Numbered from the stretch's first letter, positions 36,565-48,035 are shown. The stretch: DNA of 64,000 nucleotides from Dermatemys mawii (GCA_007922305.1 ML677366.1:9700933-9764932), one strand, 5' to 3'. Numbers and translations are program-made. Notes: generated by a model from the letters alone, not told the origin.

Positions 36565-36672
36565 AGTGACCTCGGGCAAGTCACTTCACCTCTCTGTGTA
36601 TCCGTTTATCCAGCCTCTTTGCAAAGTACTGGGGGGTCTACTGATTGGAAAACATTATATAAAAGCTATGTG
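36565..36672 (+). repeat. MIR-like SINE core and 3' part
   Basis: The phrases 'gtgacctcgggcaagtcact', 'tcacctctctgtgtatcc' and later 'gcaaagtactggggg', 'aacattatataaaagc' give the conserved core and the 'ctatataaatg' tail of a MIR-type SINE. The head is missing. Confidence 0.65.
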
Positions 36673-36999
36673 TTATTTGATGAAAAATTGGTGATTTGAC
36701 AAAATAACTTTTTTCATGAAAAGATAAGGAGGGAAACGAAGGAAAAAAGAAAGCTGAACAAAGAAAGGCTCTGCATGGTTTGGTTGTCTTTGGTCAGGGT
36801 GAGTGAGTCAAGACTATTTTAAAAGCACATAACTAGTTCATCATTGACTGGTAGCTGTTTTTGAATGTAATGGGAAAGGTGTTGAGACTCCAGCAAAATA
36901 AAACAACCAGAGAGCTGCAGAATCTTGAGACTGAGCGGCATGGCTAATGGAGTAAACCACGTCTGTCTGCTGTGCAGCTCTGGAATTATGTGCTTATAT

Positions 37000-37330
37000 C
37001 ACTTTGACTTGCACTATATTCTGTATTTCCAATGACTGGGCAGCTCACCTTTTCTCTGCAGGTTAATGAGGCTGTAAATAAGCAGGGGAGAGGACCGGCC
37101 AGCCAATCAAAAAACAAAATACTGGTCAAAGTATACTGCCCTACAGAAGCCTGAGATGCTGGGGGAAATCACAAATATGTTGCAATTGTGTGAGAAGGGA
37201 ATAAGAATTAGTCAAGAGTCATATGCAAATAATATGTGTGGATATGAAAAAGAGACTTAATGAATGGAATGATTTTGATTCATAACAAGCTATTGTCTTT
37301 TTATAGTAATTAAGAAGTAAGAACAATCTA
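37000..37330. promoter_or_regulatory. candidate regulatory block with octamer
   Basis: Repeat-free sequence that includes a perfect octamer ATGCAAAT (37223-37230) beside AATAATATG. It also contains AGCCAATCAAAAAAC (about 37099-37113, a CCAAT and PBX-like word) and 'gtaattaag' (about 37306). It borders the candidate MIR and simple sequence on each side. Regulatory function is inferred from word content only. Confidence 0.22.
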
Positions 37331-37810
37331 GATGGCAAGTGGTAGCTTTGATCTCTTAGCAATTTTTATCGGAACTCTATAACTTTCTGAAAAAAATATA
37401 ATCCCCAATTTCATTTCACATTATCCACAATATTTTAGTTAGTTAGTTTCCTTTTGTGCAACAATTACATATAGTGATCTGCAACCCTCAAAGATAGAGT
37501 GTGGAGAAGCACCCAGCCGCTGGGATGATTATCAAAGTGTATCCAATCTAGAATGGACTGAAATCCTCGCAGATGGTGGTGTCACCCTGCCATTTTCACC
37601 TGGAAAAGTAGCACAGCAGGTACGAAGCAAGATTTGCTATAAGCATATTGCTGTGCCATCTATTTTTAAAACAGTATGAACAATTTTGTTTTATTTGATA
37701 TGCATGAATTGCTATATGGTTTATGAAACCAATGTAACTCAATACAGAAAACGTGTAATTTTTTTTCCCCCACAATATATGTCTCTGTTACACTTACCTT
37801 TTTTCACACA

Positions 37811-37878
37811 GCCTTCAGCTGGTGTCAGTTGGCAAAGCTGAACTGTGCTGATCTACATCAGCTGAGAATCTGGCCTCT
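37811..37878. repeat. palindromic dispersed repeat fragment
   Basis: The arm 'gccttcagctggtgtcagtt' and the closing 'acatcagctgagaatctggc' are inverted with respect to each other, matching the hairpin family of 4543. Centre shortened. Confidence 0.5.
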
Positions 37879-38220
37879 GGTGCGTGGATTTAGTACTAGT
37901 GACATGTGCCTAATCCCATTTTTTGAGGCTGAACAAGTCTATTTAGCCCCAGGAAGAGAAACGCCAGTAGACATGCAAGCTTCCTCTAAATCAGTGTGCC
38001 TCCGTCATGGCCTAAAGTGAAGAGAGAAGGAAATTCGATCTCCAAACTCCTTCAGATCCCTGGTTCCTCAGTCAAACAGAGGTCTACCTCTGCCACGGTC
38101 ACTTTTACAAAGGCCACAGAACAATTATCAGTTACTGAGGCCAAGATTATCAAAAGTATTTGGGCTCACTGATTTGAATGGAAATTAGGTGCCTACACCA
38201 CTGAGACTCTGGGTCTAAGA

Positions 38221-38300
38221 GCCTGATTTTTCAGAACTGGTGAGCACCCACAATTCAATGGGACCTGTAGGCTCCTAGCACCTTTTGAAAATCAGGTCCA
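38221..38300. repeat. palindromic dispersed repeat, GCCTGATTTTCAGA type
   Basis: The left arm GCCTGATTTTTCAGAACTGG and right arm 'ccttttgaaaatcaggtcc' form an imperfect hairpin of about 80 bp around 'caattcaatgggacc'. Same family as 23742. Confidence 0.65.
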
Positions 38301-39439
38301 GTTAACCTTTGATATAAACTGCCAACCAAGAAGTGAAAATGCATCTAGTCCCTATCCCCCCAGCCATCCTGTCTCTGTTATATAGACAATTTTATAGTCT
38401 AGATGGGGGCAGGGAGAAGGAAATGAGTCAGTGGTGGATTCACTCCCTCTGTCAGAGGTGTGAGGAGAACAATTTGTATCTAGGTGAGTAGCTGTGGACA
38501 GCACTTTTGTGCTAAGTAGGGATTACCTGTGGTAGAGGAAAGGAAACCAAGTTTCAAATCATGGAGATTCCACTGAATTCTTTTAGGGCAAGGTGTGGTT
38601 TGCCACTCCTACAGACTGAAGAAACTGTAGATGGCTGACAGTGTTTTGCCTTTTAATAAGGAGGTCTTCAGGTAGCAAAAAGGCATCCGTGTGCATGCCC
38701 CTGGCCTTTTCTCCAATGCTCACCTCCACCACTTCATGTTGAGGCCGATAAGCACAATTTTAGTATAAACCATACTTGTAAAGCAAGCATATAGGTCAGG
38801 TCTTCTCCTGGGTTAGCACCCACACGCTGGGCTGGCCACCTTGATCTGTGGCTGCAGACTACCTTTAGCTTCCGATCTTGCAGGTAGTATGGTCATACTG
38901 TTTGATAATGGTGATACTTAGTGGCATGTTTGTTTTCTCAGTGCCCAGTAGACAGTCCAGTGAGAAGACGGTACCATATTTCTCTTTCTCTCTCTCAGTT
39001 CTGAAACTAATGCCATCTAAGCCAGAAAGGCTGGCAAGCAGTAAACTGACAGTGCTTGACAACAGTAGTTTCACTTTTGGCATGAGTGGAGATTTCTGTC
39101 ACCAATCAATGGGAGCCTGCACCAAGGGCAGCTTTAGTTTTCTTACCAATTCTCTTTTAAAGGAAGAGAATGAGAGCCAGGAAGGGGATGGACAGAGATT
39201 TCATCCTAAAAAAATGTCATCTTATTAGGATTAAGTCACATGATTAGCAGAGCCATGCAATTGTGAGTCCTCGTGCTCCTGAATATATAAGCCTTTTTGA
39301 ACGTGAACACACAAAAAAGGAGAGGGTGTTATAAAGGTCTCAGGGGAATATTTGAAATATCAAAGTCATTTCCTGAATGTTTCATGGCGTTTCTATTCAT
39401 TTAAATTATTTAAGCAGTACGCTATCAGGTGATTGGAGG

Positions 39440-39535
39440 GCAGGGATTAAGAGTTAGGAGACCTGAGTGTCAAACCTGAATTGTGTGAACTTTTTGTAGC
39501 TGAAGTTTCCCTCTCTATGCAAAACCAGAGTAAAG
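39440..39535 (+). repeat. weak MIR-like SINE fragment
   Basis: The order 'ggattaagagttaggagacc', 'tgagtgtcaaacctgaattg', 'tgtgaactttttgtagctga' and 'agtttccctctctatgca' follows the MIR core but with many changes. Support is moderate at best. Confidence 0.35.
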
Positions 39536-40497
39536 AGGCCTTGGGCATGAGTTAAATGCAAGGCTGGTGGGTATGGTTTCACCCAAATACTCATGAAAAA
39601 GGAATTTAGCCACTGCCACAGCCTATGGACTACAATAGCATCTGCTGCACGCCATAAAGGGTAAGCCTGTAGACCTGTGCGTTTGGGAGTTCACTGGCCA
39701 TGCTCTTGCTCCTTTTCTCAGATTCCCCCCTCCAAGCCACCATGAAGAATGCCACAACAGAGCATTGCTGTACAAATGGTACAGGGCCCCTATATGCAGT
39801 TCCCTCCCCCATATACAACCTCTCTGAGGCCAGTCTGCCTCTCCTGTGATGCAGGACTTCCAGTCCTGTTCCCTTTAGGGCAGGTGGAGAGACTTGTTTC
39901 TATAGCTTGCAATGCCTTGGTTTCCTCATATGCAGTAATACCGACTTTGGGAATCGGCATTGTTATTCTCAGATGAAAGGGCACAATGAGCGCCACACAG
40001 AGGGCTGCCACTAAACAAGTCAGTGTTTCCCAATGCCCACCTTACCACATAGTACTAAACAGGGCCCAGGGTTTCCCTTTGTATCCCTGTGTGAAAAGGA
40101 GCCTGTGACTGGGCAGGATGGGGAGAGAGGGAGCCACGTTGGCTCCCACACATTGTCCCCAGCAGGGCATACAGCACACATTATTATAGCATTAAGACAT
40201 ATTGATTTCCACTGCTTTCCTTCCATGCTGTGGAACCACATTTAGACACAGCCAGACTCGGCCTTACAAGCAGGGTTTACACTTAAATTGTGCTTACAGG
40301 CCTCCGCATGAACTGAGGGCCAGGGACATGACATGGATACCCTTTCCTTCCTGGAAATGTCTTTGTGAAAGGGCAAAACACCCCACTGCCCTCCACAGCT
40401 TCTTCAGTGTACGGGAGAGGCAAACCACATCTCTCAGTAAAAGAATTCAGCAGAAACTCCATGAACTGAAACTTGGTTTCCTTTCCTCTAGGTAATT

Positions 40498-40650
40498 TAG
40501 GGTGACCAAACAGCAAGTGTGAAAAATTGGGACTGAGGTGGTGGTGATAGTGGTGGTGGGGTGGGGAGGGGAGGGGTAATAAGCACCTATATAAGACAAA
40601 ACCCCAATATCAGGACGGTCCCTATCAAATTGGGATATCTGGTCACTCTA
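40498..40650. mobile_element. 153-bp hAT-type MITE with perfect 8-bp target duplication
   Basis: The ends TAGGGTGACCAAAC (left) and TAGAGTGACCAGAT (complement of the right end) match at 11 of 14 positions. The insertion is bounded by AGGTAATT at 40490-40497 and again at 40651-40658, a perfect 8-bp direct repeat, the target-site length of hAT superfamily transposons. The interior includes 'gggactgaggtggtgg', a GGTGG/GGGGA-rich stretch, 'cctatataagac' and 'caatatcaggacggtcc'. No coding capacity. I remember this family as common in turtles. Confidence 0.85.
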
Positions 40651-40670
40651 AGGTAATTCCTACATAGGCA

Positions 40671-40817
40671 AAAACAGGACCATAGTTACCAAAGCAATTT
40701 GGTATTCTATGTAAAAGGGAAAACAGGACCATAGTTACCAAAGCAATTTGGTATTCTATGTAAAAGGGAAAACAGGACCATAGTTACCAAAGCAATTTTA
40801 TAGTCTATGTAAAAGGG
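40671..40817. repeat. 49-bp tandem triplication
   Basis: Three head-to-tail copies of a 49-bp unit start at 40671, 40720 and 40769, each beginning AAAACAGGACCATAGTTACC. Copies one and two are identical. Copy three differs only in the 'ggtattctatg' segment, where it reads 'tatagtctatg'. The array starts 12 bp after the target duplication of the MITE at 40498. No known unit family is recognised. The identity suggests a recent duplication. Confidence 0.95.
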
Positions 40818-41399
40818 AAAACTGTCCTCCTGTAGCTTATTCCCTCTCTCAATTTATAATTCTGTGACATTATTGTGTCTACAGCAGCCATTTGTGATGT
40901 CACAAAGCATGCAGGTTTGTAACTTCAGCTGAGGAATATGTAAACAACATCACTTACACTGTCTCAAAGAGAGCACCTGTTTTTCCCTGTAAAAAATCCT
41001 GTGTAAAGATCAAGAGAAAGAGAAACACAGAAAACCTTGCTGTGTAGGTTAATTATTTCTTCCTGGCTATTTTCCCCCAAAATTTGTCACAAGACATCAG
41101 CAGCTCTTTAGAGGGTGTTAAAGAAAGGAAAGTTGGAGCTTCAACAAGCTTCAGGGAGCAATAATAAGGGCTGCAGACTTTAATACAGTAACTACAGTGA
41201 AAATAAAAAGAATATAAGAAATCACAGAGCATTTTAAAATGTAAATATGCAATGGTAGAATCATTAAAGGGATAGAAAAGTTGAAAAAAGAGAAGTTTAT
41301 GAACTCTACATTATATGGGAGTGGTCTGTGAAAAGGATTTAGCTGTCCTTCTAGAAAACAAAAAAAATTAATTTGCTTTGGCCAAATTAAAATTAATTA

Positions 41400-41700
41400 A
41401 AATTATGCAATGTTGCCCTTGTGTTAATTTTAACGGTGAGGTTGTTATGATTTAAGGCTACAATTAGTTCTAGTGTTTGAAAGAGAAGCACTGTAATCGA
41501 GACAGGACATTTTAATAATCCTGGTTATAAACATTTAATACATCATCTTTAGGGACTCACAAACACATTGTAATTAACTTTTACAACTGAAATAAATCAG
41601 ATTGCATTAGCATATTGCAAAGGAAAAAATCATTTGCATGATTGAAAACAGCTTTGGAAAATTATGTATAACAGGCTTCTTGTAAACATCAATGTGAGCC
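41400..41700. promoter_or_regulatory. candidate regulatory block with octamer and TAAT words
   Basis: Repeat-free sequence with ATTTGCAT (41632-41639, reverse octamer), GTAATTAAC (about 41570-41578), ATTGCATTAGCATATTGCAAAG (words within 41602-41622) and TTTAATAATCC (about 41511). Words for POU and homeodomain proteins are dense. Adjoining sequence at 41340-41400 is simple AT-rich. Enhancer function is an inference. Confidence 0.28.
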
Positions 41701-41891
41701 AGTCTCAAACTTTTACTAAGGTTTTATTTTAGGTTATTTTTAGAATACTTTTTTTTAACAAAAGTTAAATGTATTTATTCTTCAGTTAGACTTTTTCTTG
41801 TATCAGGACTGTCATTCACCGTGTACTACTTAGTAGCTAGTAATAAACACATACCTGACCAAGGTCAATTGAGGGGAACAACACAAGATTA

Positions 41892-42030
41892 AGGCCCTGT
41901 CCTGAAAACATTTTAGGCATATGATTATCTTTATTCCTGTGCAGAGTCACATTGACTTCAACATATGTGGATTTCAATGAGGCTATACAGATGAGAAAGG
42001 CTATGCACATGCTTAAGATAAGTTGCAAAT
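41892..42030. repeat. palindromic dispersed repeat, diverged
   Basis: The phrases 'aggccctgtcctgaaaac', 'cacattgacttcaaca', 'atttcaatgagg' and 'gcacatgcttaagataagtt' follow the order of the hairpin family at 30049. The inverted arms surround a centre near 41960. Diverged; ends approximate. Confidence 0.4.
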
Positions 42031-42039
42031 AAAATATTC

Positions 42040-44150
42040 TAAAAATACTTTGCATAGAATCTGCACTTCAGAATCATCAAAAGATATAAAAAAAATACTG
42101 ATTAAAGAAGTCTGATCCCTCCCACTCCCCAGCTGTTAATTATTTAACAGTCTATTTAATTTGTTGAATTATAATTAAACTGATGTGGAAATGGCGGACC
42201 GATAACCCCACATCCAAACTCCCCCAACTTCAGGGGAGTTTGCATCCAGATTCAGACCCGGTCCTGCAAACACTTAAGTAGGTGGCCATTGTTTTTAATT
42301 TGAACATTCAGGCTGGCCCTGTGTCTATGATGTGCTCAATCAAACTCCAGGGTTAAATCTCAAACGTCTGGGAAAGTTCAGAACTGGAGGTCTTCATTAA
42401 CTATTGTGACCCTAACTATTATTATTTAAAGGTTTTCCCTCTTATTCAAACCTATGAAATTGTTTTTCCTTCCTGGATTGAAATGGGTGACATATCTGTT
42501 TTGATGGCTTTCTTGAGATCATATACATTAATAAGAAATTAAAAATCACTCTTGAGGCCAAATTAATGCTTGGTATCAGACGTGCCTGGTATAAACATCT
42601 TGCAATCAATGGAATTATTCCAAAGGCCTTATTGATGTCAAAGGGTCATCCCATATCCTGTTGACTGAGAATAGGGCTCAAAGTGTTAAAAATCTGAGTC
42701 AGGGGAGGAGGAAGGAAGAAAGAGAGAAAACATTGCTGTGGAAGGGATCCTCACAGTCTTCTTTTTGCACAGAGACTAGGGTGGGATGGGTATTGGTCAC
42801 ACAAGCCCATGTGAACAGATGGTAGGGGCAGGGGAAATAAGAAGGAAAGAACCAGACTGGCATCGAGTGTGGAAAGTGTAAGTCTCTAAAAAACTCAGTG
42901 GAATGTAACTGAAACAGAGCTGGGCAGTTTGAGGTCAGGGAATGAGAGAAAGGGGCTTTTGTGGGGGAAGAGTCTGGCAGGGGGGATAAATGATGAGATA
43001 CAAATAAAATAGGGGTAGAGGTGAAAGAAAGAAAAGGTGGAGACCTCAAAACTTTGGATGGGCACCCAAACTTTGAAAAGGCTTGCTCAAACAGAATTCA
43101 TGGGCGCTTACCTGCTGCTATCTCACAGTGATTTAAAGCTCAACATTCTTGCCTTTCTTTGAGCAAGTTCACTGGTTTATGTCTTTGGTCAGCTTTTAAT
43201 TCAATTTGTTTCCATACCAATTTCTCCCATTGGCACTGGATATTCATGAAGCTGTTTTGGAAAAACAAAGAAGAAAGGGGATGAGCCAAACTTTCCTCCC
43301 TGTGCCCCATGGTCTGTGGGGAGGCTGTTTATTCTCTCAAGGCCATAGTTTATTGATTCAAAGGAGCAGTAAGTTAATTAGCACAAGACAGGAAGCTTGC
43401 TGCATAATTAACAAGACATTTACCTAAAATCAATGATCTAATTGCCACACCTACTGTCCATGGGGGAGAGAGTGGTTATCCTATTGAAAAGGGCTCATTT
43501 ATATCTGTATGTTAACACAGTGATTGGTAGTTTTCTTAAGAGACTAGCTTGATCTGTAAAGTGATAATTGATCAAACAATCAATTCAACATTTTAGCCTT
43601 GCAAATATAAGCAGGCAATGAATAGCCACCAGCCTATTTCCCTAAGAAAGTTTTCTTTTGGCAGGTCCTTTCTTGTAGCTCAGATGGATGTTCCTCTCTC
43701 AGTTCATTGTGAGCCACAATGGAAGCAAGTGAGTAAGGGATACACCAATCTGTGTAGATTTGGTCACAGGGTATGTTTTAGTTGACTCTGGGATTTTATC
43801 AAATTCTTCTCAGTGCAAGTTAAAGAAGAGGACTTATGAAACTTGGTCCTCGTCTGTGTCAAACTGATATTTTGGTGAAGTGGTGGTAGTGTAGGTGGCC
43901 CTAAGCTGCCAATTTACCTATTCCGATCTTGGTGTTGGCCACATGCCAAACCAATGCCCAGTGTAAATCACAGCAACCACAGGACTGCTCTAACTTGCAC
44001 TGAATGGAATAATCTACTGACCCAAGTTCATTGAAACACAGACTATTCCAGCCCCTCAACTATCTTAATCTATGTGCCCCAACACACCCTCATTGGGAGG
44101 GGGAAATAGGTGGAATGAAACTGACTATGAGGGAAGATTTGCCAACATTA
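42040..44150. other. unique DNA with one candidate block
   Basis: Apart from the candidate block at 43090-43450, only purine/pyrimidine-rich stretches are seen (42695-42735 and 42830-43030), including a 116-codon minus-strand frame over 42699-43049 made mostly of low-complexity S/P/F. No gene recognised. Confidence 0.5.
43090..43450. promoter_or_regulatory. candidate conserved non-coding block
   Basis: Repeat-free sequence with several AT-rich factor words, including TTTATTGATTC (about 43350), GTTAATTAGC (about 43373-43382) and CATAATTAAC (about 43402-43411). It continues with balanced composition upstream. The closely spaced TAATTA cores within 60 bp are the strongest feature. Function is inferred. 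Confidence 0.25.
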
Positions 44151-44159
44151 AGACTATGG

Positions 44160-44261
44160 CTGAGATTTTCTTAGACACCTATGGGATTTGGGTGCCCAAC
44201 TCTCAATGAAAGTCATTAAGATGTAAGTGCCTAACTCCCCTAGCCTCATTTGAAAATCCTA
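44160..44261. repeat. palindromic dispersed repeat, TTAGGCACC type
   Basis: The left arm 'ctgagattttcttagacacc' and the right arm 'gcctaactcccctagcctc' with 'tttgaaaatccta' are inverted about a centre near 44212 ('caatgaaagtcatt'). The word order follows the GATTTTCAGA hairpin family (23742, 38221). Confidence 0.5.
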
Positions 44262-44492
44262 GGTTACATCTTCTGTCTGCAAAACTGGGGGCTTGAAAAG
44301 AACAAGCTTTCTCATGGGCTTTCAAGCATTTCCTTCCCCTAATTATGTCAGAAACATTGAGTCTGGGTTTATTTGTTTTTTTAATTAAATCTTTCATTTT
44401 AACCCTTGTGCTTCTAGTTTCAACTGGAATCATGATGGGCAAAGTCAATGGGCAAATGAAAAACAAAATGTCAGCTATAAAACTTGAGTTTG

Positions 44493-44584
44493 TGGGCCAG
44501 ATGCTCAGACAGAGTAAAACTGCAAACCTCCACTGAAGTCAATGGGACAATGGAATTTTGCTCCAGCTGGGATATCTGGCCCTC
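44493..44584. repeat. palindromic dispersed repeat, GGGCCAGAT type
   Basis: The left end GGGCCAGATGCTCAG and the right end 'ctgggatatctggccc' are inverted, with 'cactgaagtcaatggga' at the centre. This is one of the best-preserved members of the family also seen at 4543 and 60050. Confidence 0.7.
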
Positions 44585-45463
44585 CCCGTATTTAGTTTGG
44601 TCTTGAAGCAAAGGTCTATTGGGAGCCAGAACAAACTTTCTTCAGCCAAAGCAGCTCTGTTGTCCATATCAAGAAGTCATTTAGATAATTCAACTCACCA
44701 ATAATACAAGAGGGATTGAAAATTCATAGCACCTAATAACATTTGCTAAGAGTATATAAGTGGAACAATAACTCTCACTTTGGGTTTTAGGAGACTTATG
44801 GAGCTCACGGGCTCTTCCTTGAAAGAAAGGTTTGAACCTTTCAGTTACCATGAATTTTACTACACTCTGTACCAGAGAGCCATGAGCAATGGCTTAGCAG
44901 ACATGCTAAAGGCACAAACTGTTCTATTCAAAGGGCAGTTTGCTTGCTCTATTTGTGGGGAAAACAATAAACCTAGCTTAAATGAAATGGGTTCATTCCC
45001 CCTGAACTTAGCTAGAGCAGTTAATGGGTCTGTCATGTCAGTACATTCAAAGATCATCATGACCAGTTTGTGAAAAGTTTCCTAAGCCAAAAATGAGGCA
45101 CATTTGACACAAATATTATTCATAAATGAACAGTGAAACTAGCTCTACCGATAAAAGACATGACCCCAGTACTGTTTCTATTGTAATCAATGGTAGAAAC
45201 CCACTGAGAGCAGAGCCACGTCCTGGATCTTAGGTAAAATGCCACAAAGAATCTGCCAAGCATGGTACAGGATTGACAGTTGCCCGTCTGTTATAGATTT
45301 TAAAAACTTTACATTAAATATTGTTTTAAAAGTGGACAAGTGCTTAGTACATGAGAGAACCTAGGTGCCAATAAATCATGTTTAGGCTACATATTAACTC
45401 GGTGGAAAAGAGCAGCCACCAATCTTTACTCCTTGCCTTATTTCAAAAAATCCCTGTATCGAG

Positions 45464-45536
45464 GGCCTGATCCAATTCCAAGTGAGGTCTACAGGAATCT
45501 TTCAAGTTAACTTGCAAATGAGTCGGATCAAGGCCC
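45464..45536. repeat. short palindromic dispersed repeat
   Basis: The left end GGGCCTGATCCAATTCC is mirrored by 'gagtcggatcaaggcccc' at the right. It forms a ~73-bp hairpin and belongs to the 'ggcctgatcc' set of old inverted repeats. It lies about 200 bp upstream of the probable LTR below. Confidence 0.55.
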
Positions 45537-45689
45537 CAGCTGACCCTTGTCTTGCACTTTGGGAGATTCTTTTACGCCAGTGCAGACATCAGCGGCTGTG
45601 GAAAATTGATGGGGCTGGCACTGGAAGGGGGGCAGCCCCAGAAGCAAGGGAGGGGGGCATTTGCCAAGGTACAATAAATAGTGCCTCCC

Positions 45690-46440
45690 ATGGGAGTCTC
45701 TGGCATCCGTTAGCCAGCTGGGGGTGAGAGGAGCTGATTGGCCAGCATTTCCCAGCTCCCAGGATTTAGCCCAGTATAGGGACTATGTGGAGCCTCTCTT
45801 GGCTCCGTTCCAGCAGGTCTACCTACCTGAACTAGGAATGGGAACCCAGCCTGACAGACACTCTGGGTATAGCCAATCACCTGTTTAGGGGTCAGGAAGG
45901 AATTTTTTCTCCCATAGGCCAAATTAGTAGAGGACCAGGGAGTTTTTTTGCCTTCCTCGCAGCATCTCCAAGTCACAATGAGCTAAATAGGAACACATAT
46001 GGTACCTACCTCAGGCACTGAGGTGGTGTTGCTTACTCATCACAACTCATGGCCAGTTTCCAGTGGGGCTAAGGGAATAAAATGGATGGTTCCCAGAGGT
46101 AAAAGACCTGGGATTTTGGTGATGGGCCTCAGGCTCATGTGATAGGGTGAGACCTTGTGGCCATCACGGACCAGGGTCTCCACCCTGCTGCACCCTCTGT
46201 TTCCCCTCAGAGAGAGGAGACCCTACCCCCTGTTCCAGGTTATATGATAAGGAATGCTATAATCCCCCACTGGAATAAATAGAATGCCTGCTATGGGACA
46301 GTGTGGGTGATGGACAGGTAGTGCCCTTCCTTGTGCTAAAAGTTTAATAAAAGTTGCGGCCTGCCTCTTACTTCTGTGCATGTGTCTGTCCTCATTTTGC
46401 GTTGTGTCCTCATCAAAGGCTTTCAGTTTGATTTGTTAGC
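45690..46440 (+). mobile_element. probable solo LTR (gypsy-like) or LTR-type repeat
   Basis: The segment contains 'gtcaggaaggaattttttct' and 'tttttttgccttcctcgcag' (about 45893-45962), an inverted pair common in turtle dispersed repeats. Near its end AATAAA (46346-46351) is followed by 'agttgcggcctgcct' and 'tgtgtctgtcctcattt', an arrangement like the polyadenylation signal, R and U5 of a retroviral-type LTR. I see no second LTR and no coding region, so it would be a solo LTR. The exact ends and target duplication are not resolved. The family call is from memory and moderately uncertain. Confidence 0.45.
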
Positions 46441-47589
46441 CTTTTAAACTCACTTCAGTCTCCGCGTTCACTGGTGAAAACGGCTACACAAAGTTCAGGG
46501 CAACAGTGAAGCTCAGTTCAGAACTTGAGCTTCTTTGAATCCGATTTTTCATTTTAGAATATGAATTCTATTAGTACAGCAAGGTTTTCTAAGGCAACAT
46601 GCAAGACTAACCAGAGCATAAGTCTTTTGGATGAAATGAGTGAGAAGTGACTACTCACAATCAGTATCCCACAATTTCAGGCATACAAGAGTAGGATAAC
46701 CCCATTTCTTCCCATCCTTCCACTGTAGCGATATTCCTATCCAGGCTCAAATTAAAGCAATCTGGGGCCCTAAACACCACATCCCACCACCACCCTTATT
46801 TTATCCCCACACCATTGCAGATTTCAGATTGAAGATGAATAGGACAGTTCTCACCTCTAACTTATTTCAGGCTCTTTCCAGTTCCAAGCAGACATTGCTG
46901 TGTTGGTTACACTCAATTCACAGTTCTTGGGAACAAGAAATAATTTCATTTAAAAGTGAGAGCTGAGATTCTGATCTTTATTACAAAACTCCAAATGCTG
47001 AGGTCATAAGAAGAGGCCAATAAGGGTCTGCCTGTATGACTTAATCTGTGTTTTTGTCTTCTCCATTGTGATGGCTATTTTGACTTTAGTTCTTAGCAGT
47101 ACTGAAGCTCAGGTGTCTTCCCTGGAAATCAGGATTTAGTACATCCTGATGGAGTCATCTGAGGAGTAGGAGAGGGAAAGGAACCGGTGTAATTTGGATA
47201 CACATTAAAAATACCCTTCAGTATTATGAAGCTTGCTGCCTGAACTGAGATAACAATGAAGCTTAAAATATTATGTCCTTAAAATTGATTTTTTTTTCAG
47301 TGAGATGCTCAGTTTAAAAACCTTTTTTTTGGAGAAGTTCTGGAGTATTTCAGTCCTATTTCATTCCTTTCCTGGCTTCTCTCTTATATACCCATATATA
47401 TTCTTAGTCTGAAAATGTAAAATGACGAATATCTTTTTTAAAGCGACATTTTTGCTGATTTTTCATTGATTTTCCAATGCAGCTATTTTAACATATTACT
47501 GCTATTAGCCACTGTGATGATGGGGTGGGAGCGGGGGGGAATGTGTTTGCCTTATTTTAATGTCTGTGATCACTGGAATGGCTTTATGG

Positions 47590-47888
47590 CACTGGTTCTC
47601 TACTCATTTCAGTCCACGGACCACCAAGCCAATCAAAACATTTTCATGGACCAGCTCAATTTATTTATTTATTTGTTTGTTTGTTTTGTTGAGACATGAT
47701 TAAAAAGAGCTCTTTCCCTTGAGCCTGGAGAAACAAATCTAACTATCTGACTTTGGACAAATCTAACTATCTGACTTTCTGACTTTCTAACTTTCTGACT
47801 TTCTGACTTTCCAAAATATTCATCTGGACCACCGAAAAAGTCATAATGGACCACCAGTAGTCCATGTACCATCAGTTGAGAACCACTG
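47590..47888. mobile_element. 299-bp hAT-type MITE with 8-bp target duplication
   Basis: The left end CACTGGTTCTC and the complement of the right end CAGTGGTTCTC match at 10 of 11 positions. The flanks CTTTATGG (47582-47589) and CCTTATGG (47889-47896) are an 8-bp target duplication with one mismatch, typical of hAT elements. Inside, 'tccacggaccacc' and 'tggaccaccagtagtccatg' are the usual family phrases. The middle holds a T-rich run and a microsatellite (47735-47811). It is closely related to the fragment at 3544. Confidence 0.85.
47735..47811. repeat. microsatellite within hAT MITE
   Basis: A 20-bp phrase (AAATCTAACTATCTGACTTT) occurs at 47735-47754 and again at 47759-47778, then an 8-bp unit CTGACTTT/CTAACTTT is repeated about five times. 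The array sits wholly inside the MITE at 47590-47888, so it arose after or with that insertion. Confidence 0.85.
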
Positions 47889-48035
47889 CCTTATGGGTAT
47901 GTAGCCCAGTTTCTCAGTCAGGCAGTGGGTGTGGAGCTGACAGATTGTCTTTAGCAAAGACTGACATCTAGAGACGTCAATTAAATGATACCTGGTCATG
48001 TCTTAGAAAAATTGGGCACATCATGGGATGGTTTA

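Noticed and set aside
38878..39228. 116-codon plus-strand frame
   Set aside because: S/T-rich without any domain and overlapped by a minus-strand frame; no exon context.
40671..40817. CRISPR-like array
   Set aside because: The 49-bp units are adjacent with no spacers between them and the DNA is vertebrate; it is a plain tandem repeat.
42699..43049. 116-codon minus-strand frame rich in S, P, F
   Set aside because: It overlies a purine-rich stretch, which reads as S/P/F-rich on the complementary strand; no domain.
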